64,000 bases of DNA from Cenococcum geophilum 1.58 (taxonomy: Eukaryota; Ascomycota; Dothideomycetes; Gloniales; Gloniaceae), in NCBI GenBank assembly GCA_001692895.1, contig KV748265.1, forward strand, positions 1 to 64,000, read 5' to 3'. Both the position numbers and the translations under genes were made by a program. Below are positions 61,544-64,000 of the stretch, piece by piece. A model generated the notes under the pieces. That model was not told the DNA's origin. It saw only the letters and a list, made by a program, of their open reading frames with translations, and searched no databases. Positions within the stretch are counted from its first letter, which is position 1. Each line of letters opens with the position of its first letter.

Positions 61544-63535
61544 GTATTAGTTGGGTAAGTACTCCTTAATTTCTATATCCATAAGGAGCTGTTTAGCCTT
61601 ATTAACCTCACCCTTAAAATCTTTTACGCCTTTATATTAAACTAGAAAGCTTTAAAAGTAGGCCGTAGTAACTTTATAATTTCTAACGTTTTTTATACTC
61701 TGGCGAAACTTATTATATACCTCCTTTTGCTTATTAAAAGAATGCCTAGTTAACTAGTAATTTGGTTTCTTATAAACGTAGCACTTCTTTTAGTAATTAC
61801 TTTGAAATAAACCTCTATAAGGGCCTCCACCTTTACCTTATAGTTATTAATTATACCCTCTACTATATTACCTACCCCGGCCACTATATGTTTAATTAGT
61901 CCAGTTATAATTATATTAGTTAGGCGGGTTAATTAAAGTAGGTTAGAGTTAGGCGTTAAATTGCTATACTTTTTAAGAGCGTAGAGCGGTGCTAATAAAA
62001 GATCTTAATTAAGTATATACTCCTTTATAAGTATTTACAGGATTAAAGAGAGCAAGGTTATATTCTTTAACACCTTAATATACGCTAATGACTTAATTAT
62101 ATAGGCTAAAGTCCTCTTAATATAATTTGGATAATCTACGCTAAATTATCTAAAGTTAATTAAAGAGCTTTTAAAGACAATTAAGCCGAGGGGACACCTG
62201 GGTTTATAGCAATAATCCTTAAAAAGGTAGTCTCTCTCCATTCTAATATATACTGCTACTTATTCTCTTCTATTTTAAAGTAGTATCTTAACTTATATAT
62301 TATACGGTTAAAATTATATCCTTTTTCTGCTAAATAATTATAATAGAAGGTACTAGCTCGGCCCTTAAGCATAACGGAATAGGCGTTATAGTATTAATTA
62401 GACTCTATTCCTACCTTCTAGTAATAGTTATAGAAGATATATAGTTTCGAATTAAGAATATTATATAATTCCCCACTAAACTTCTTTTCCTAATCTAAAT
62501 AGAGCTTTGTAAGCTTTATAAGCAATTTTAAACTGCCTCTAATTTAAGATTAAGATAAAGGAGGTAGGGGTTACATTATAGGCTGTAGTAGGGACGTAGG
62601 TCTAGTTAGTAGAGTCCAAAGGTTATTAAATTATAAAGTAATAGGATCCTATACCTGCTCTTATTAGGGTATAATATCTAACATTAAGATTATAGGTTAA
62701 ATTAGATACAGAGAAGTTAAAGGCGGAGGTAGGTTCGTCTCTAGAGGTATATTACTTAGGTTCCATTATAAGTTAAGCTTCCTTATAGTGCGTAGTTAGT
62801 GCTTAATCTCTTATAGAGTCCATTTATGCTCTTCTTTTACGTTAATAACCTACTCCTAAATATTATCTCTAATAGTATCCCCGTCCTTAGGGATAAATAC
62901 TCTATTCTCCTAAAGAAAGTTATAGAAGTCCTATATAATATCCTTATTTATAGGGGCCTATATTTCCTTTATCTATCTAATAAAGTCCTCCTTTATATAT
63001 TCCTATAGCGCGGTATTATTATATTTACTGTCCTTATAATATACTATACGGTATAATAAAAATCCATTTAAGTCTTATTTATTAGCGTTTGCAAGGTTAA
63101 TTATAGCTTTATTTTATATCTTTAGGTAGGTTAATACTATAATAGGTATAGAATTGACGGGGTGTTATACGTTAAAGGTAGGTAGGATTTTCGGTTTTGT
63201 AGGATCTTATAGGTTTGCTGTTAAGAGGTAGGTAATTTAAGATGTTATTTAACGCGTTTTAGACGTTAACTTAGGACCCTAGGTTTAGTAATACTTTTAA
63301 CCTAAAGTACTCGACCAAATCTTTATAAACGCGGTTATTCTATATAATAGACGCAACTTAGTATTTCCTAGTACTTAGTAACACTTCTATTACTAGTTTT
63401 CCGTAAGTCTAAGGTAGCATAGTATCGCCGGGATCTATTCCATATAAGCATATATAGCACCCCTACACGAGACTATCTCTTCTGTTCGAAAACCTAGCTG
63501 CTCTGTGGTTAACTATATATTTAACCACTAATTAG

Positions 63536-63702
63536 TATTGGTTACATAGGGTAACTCACTAATAACGACTACTCGAGTAGGGTTACAGTGATATTGGTTA
63601 ATAAAGCTTATTAATTGGAATGAGGAAGGGCAAGGAACGTAAGGCTCCTCGCCACGCTAGTGCCGCGGCGACACGTGATGGCAACTTGCCTCATTCCCGA
63701 CA
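63536..63702 (-). repeat. LTR of Copia D, 5' side in coding orientation
   Basis: 167 bp ending CCGACA, followed by ATTAG. The primer-binding-like CTAATTAGTGGTTAA lies directly inside. Confidence 0.9.
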
Positions 63703-64000
63703 ATTAGTCTTTCTTTAATAGTTATCTAAATAAGTCCCGTTTTAAGGTTAATAATACCTTCTCTATAGGCTATTAAGTCTCCTAAAATTATAACTAATAG
63801 ATAAGGTTACTCCTTTTGTCTATAAGGTAATCCTATCCGTTTTATTACTATTAGTAAGATATAGTTCCTTATTACTCTACTATCTATTAATGCTTTAAAT
63901 TACTAATCTTGCCAATTAACTTATAAGTTTAGGTATTGTTTTTAAATTCCTTTAAGGGTTTAAGGCTCTACTACTAGCTCTGTTCGTACTAACTTAATAG

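Larger units (their letters stand above)
55318..63702 (-). mobile_element. Ty1/Copia LTR retrotransposon fossil D, nested in Gypsy G2, split by E
   Basis: Flanked by ATTAG at 55313-55317 and 63703-63707. LTRs of 167 bp lie at both ends. Without element E it is about 6.05 kb. The internal region parallels A and B in the same minus-strand order, so the three are one subfamily although much of the LTR sequence differs. Broken many times. The LTRs differ at about 11 sites, essentially all transitions. Confidence 0.88.
52550..64000 (-). mobile_element. Ty3/Gypsy fossil G2, minus strand, split by Copia D, runs off the window
   Basis: Read on the minus strand, integrase C-terminal remains lie near 52.6-52.8 kb, integrase and RNase H across 53-54 kb, and reverse transcriptase near 54.3-55.0 kb. 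The upstream part resumes after Copia D at 63708 and continues to the window end. Comparison with 10.92-13.53 kb shows the same family. Heavily decayed with many breaks, and older than D. The right end is not in the window. Confidence 0.75.

Overview
This window looks like a filamentous ascomycete (Pezizomycotina) chromosome segment with a two-compartment layout. A gene-bearing block of ordinary base composition (about 13.5-30.5 kb) lies between two very AT-rich, TA-rich blocks (1-13.5 kb and 30.5-64 kb). The AT-rich blocks are filled with old transposons in which matched copies differ mostly by C-to-T and G-to-A transitions, the footprint expected from repeat-induced point mutation (RIP). The genes have short introns (about 50-140 nt) with GT...AG ends. 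The fungal gene families seen are glucokinase, an Ayg1-type hydrolase, a PNP/NB-ARC/TPR NLR, a 2EXR pseudogene and an F-box-like protein. I cannot fix the class or species. A few N runs are present (near 454-495, 40.46-40.53 kb, 59.09-59.10 kb and 61.1-61.25 kb).

Left AT-rich block: unclassified degenerate sequence (1-4 kb), a decayed plus-strand Ty3/Gypsy element of chromovirus type (about 4.05-8.8 kb), unclassified decayed sequence (8.8-10.9 kb), and a minus-strand Gypsy fragment. The fragment is interrupted by a 1.77-kb compound foldback element (11690-13457) with a TA target duplication. Its empty site can be read directly in the paralogous Gypsy sequence at 63.88 kb.

Gene block, in order: a pogo-type transposase remnant; a minus-strand gene with a PD-(D/E)XK-like core, with four 60-bp repeats directly upstream; a perfect 4 x 53-bp minisatellite; a 2EXR pseudogene; an eight-exon Ayg1-type alpha/beta hydrolase (420 aa); an intronless F-box-like gene (517 aa); a six-exon glucokinase (492 aa); and a PNP-NB-ARC-TPR NLR whose C-terminus is a highly uniform 126-bp (42-codon) repeat array. 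The genes do not form an obvious pathway or cluster. Glucokinase is housekeeping sugar phosphorylation. The NLR is of the fungal innate-immunity/heterokaryon-incompatibility type and sits exactly at the edge of the right AT-rich block, with a hAT-type MITE about 100 bp beyond its stop codon.

Right AT-rich block: a nest of LTR retrotransposon fossils that can be resolved from target-site duplications (TSDs). Three Ty1/Copia elements of about 6 kb each (A, B and D, all minus strand) have 5-bp TSDs ATAAC, GTTAC and ATTAG. Element B carries Copia element C (TSD GTTAT). Element D carries a short gag-only LTR element E (TSD GTATT). Element D itself sits in a minus-strand Gypsy element that runs off the right end of the window. 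The relative insertion order follows directly from this nesting.
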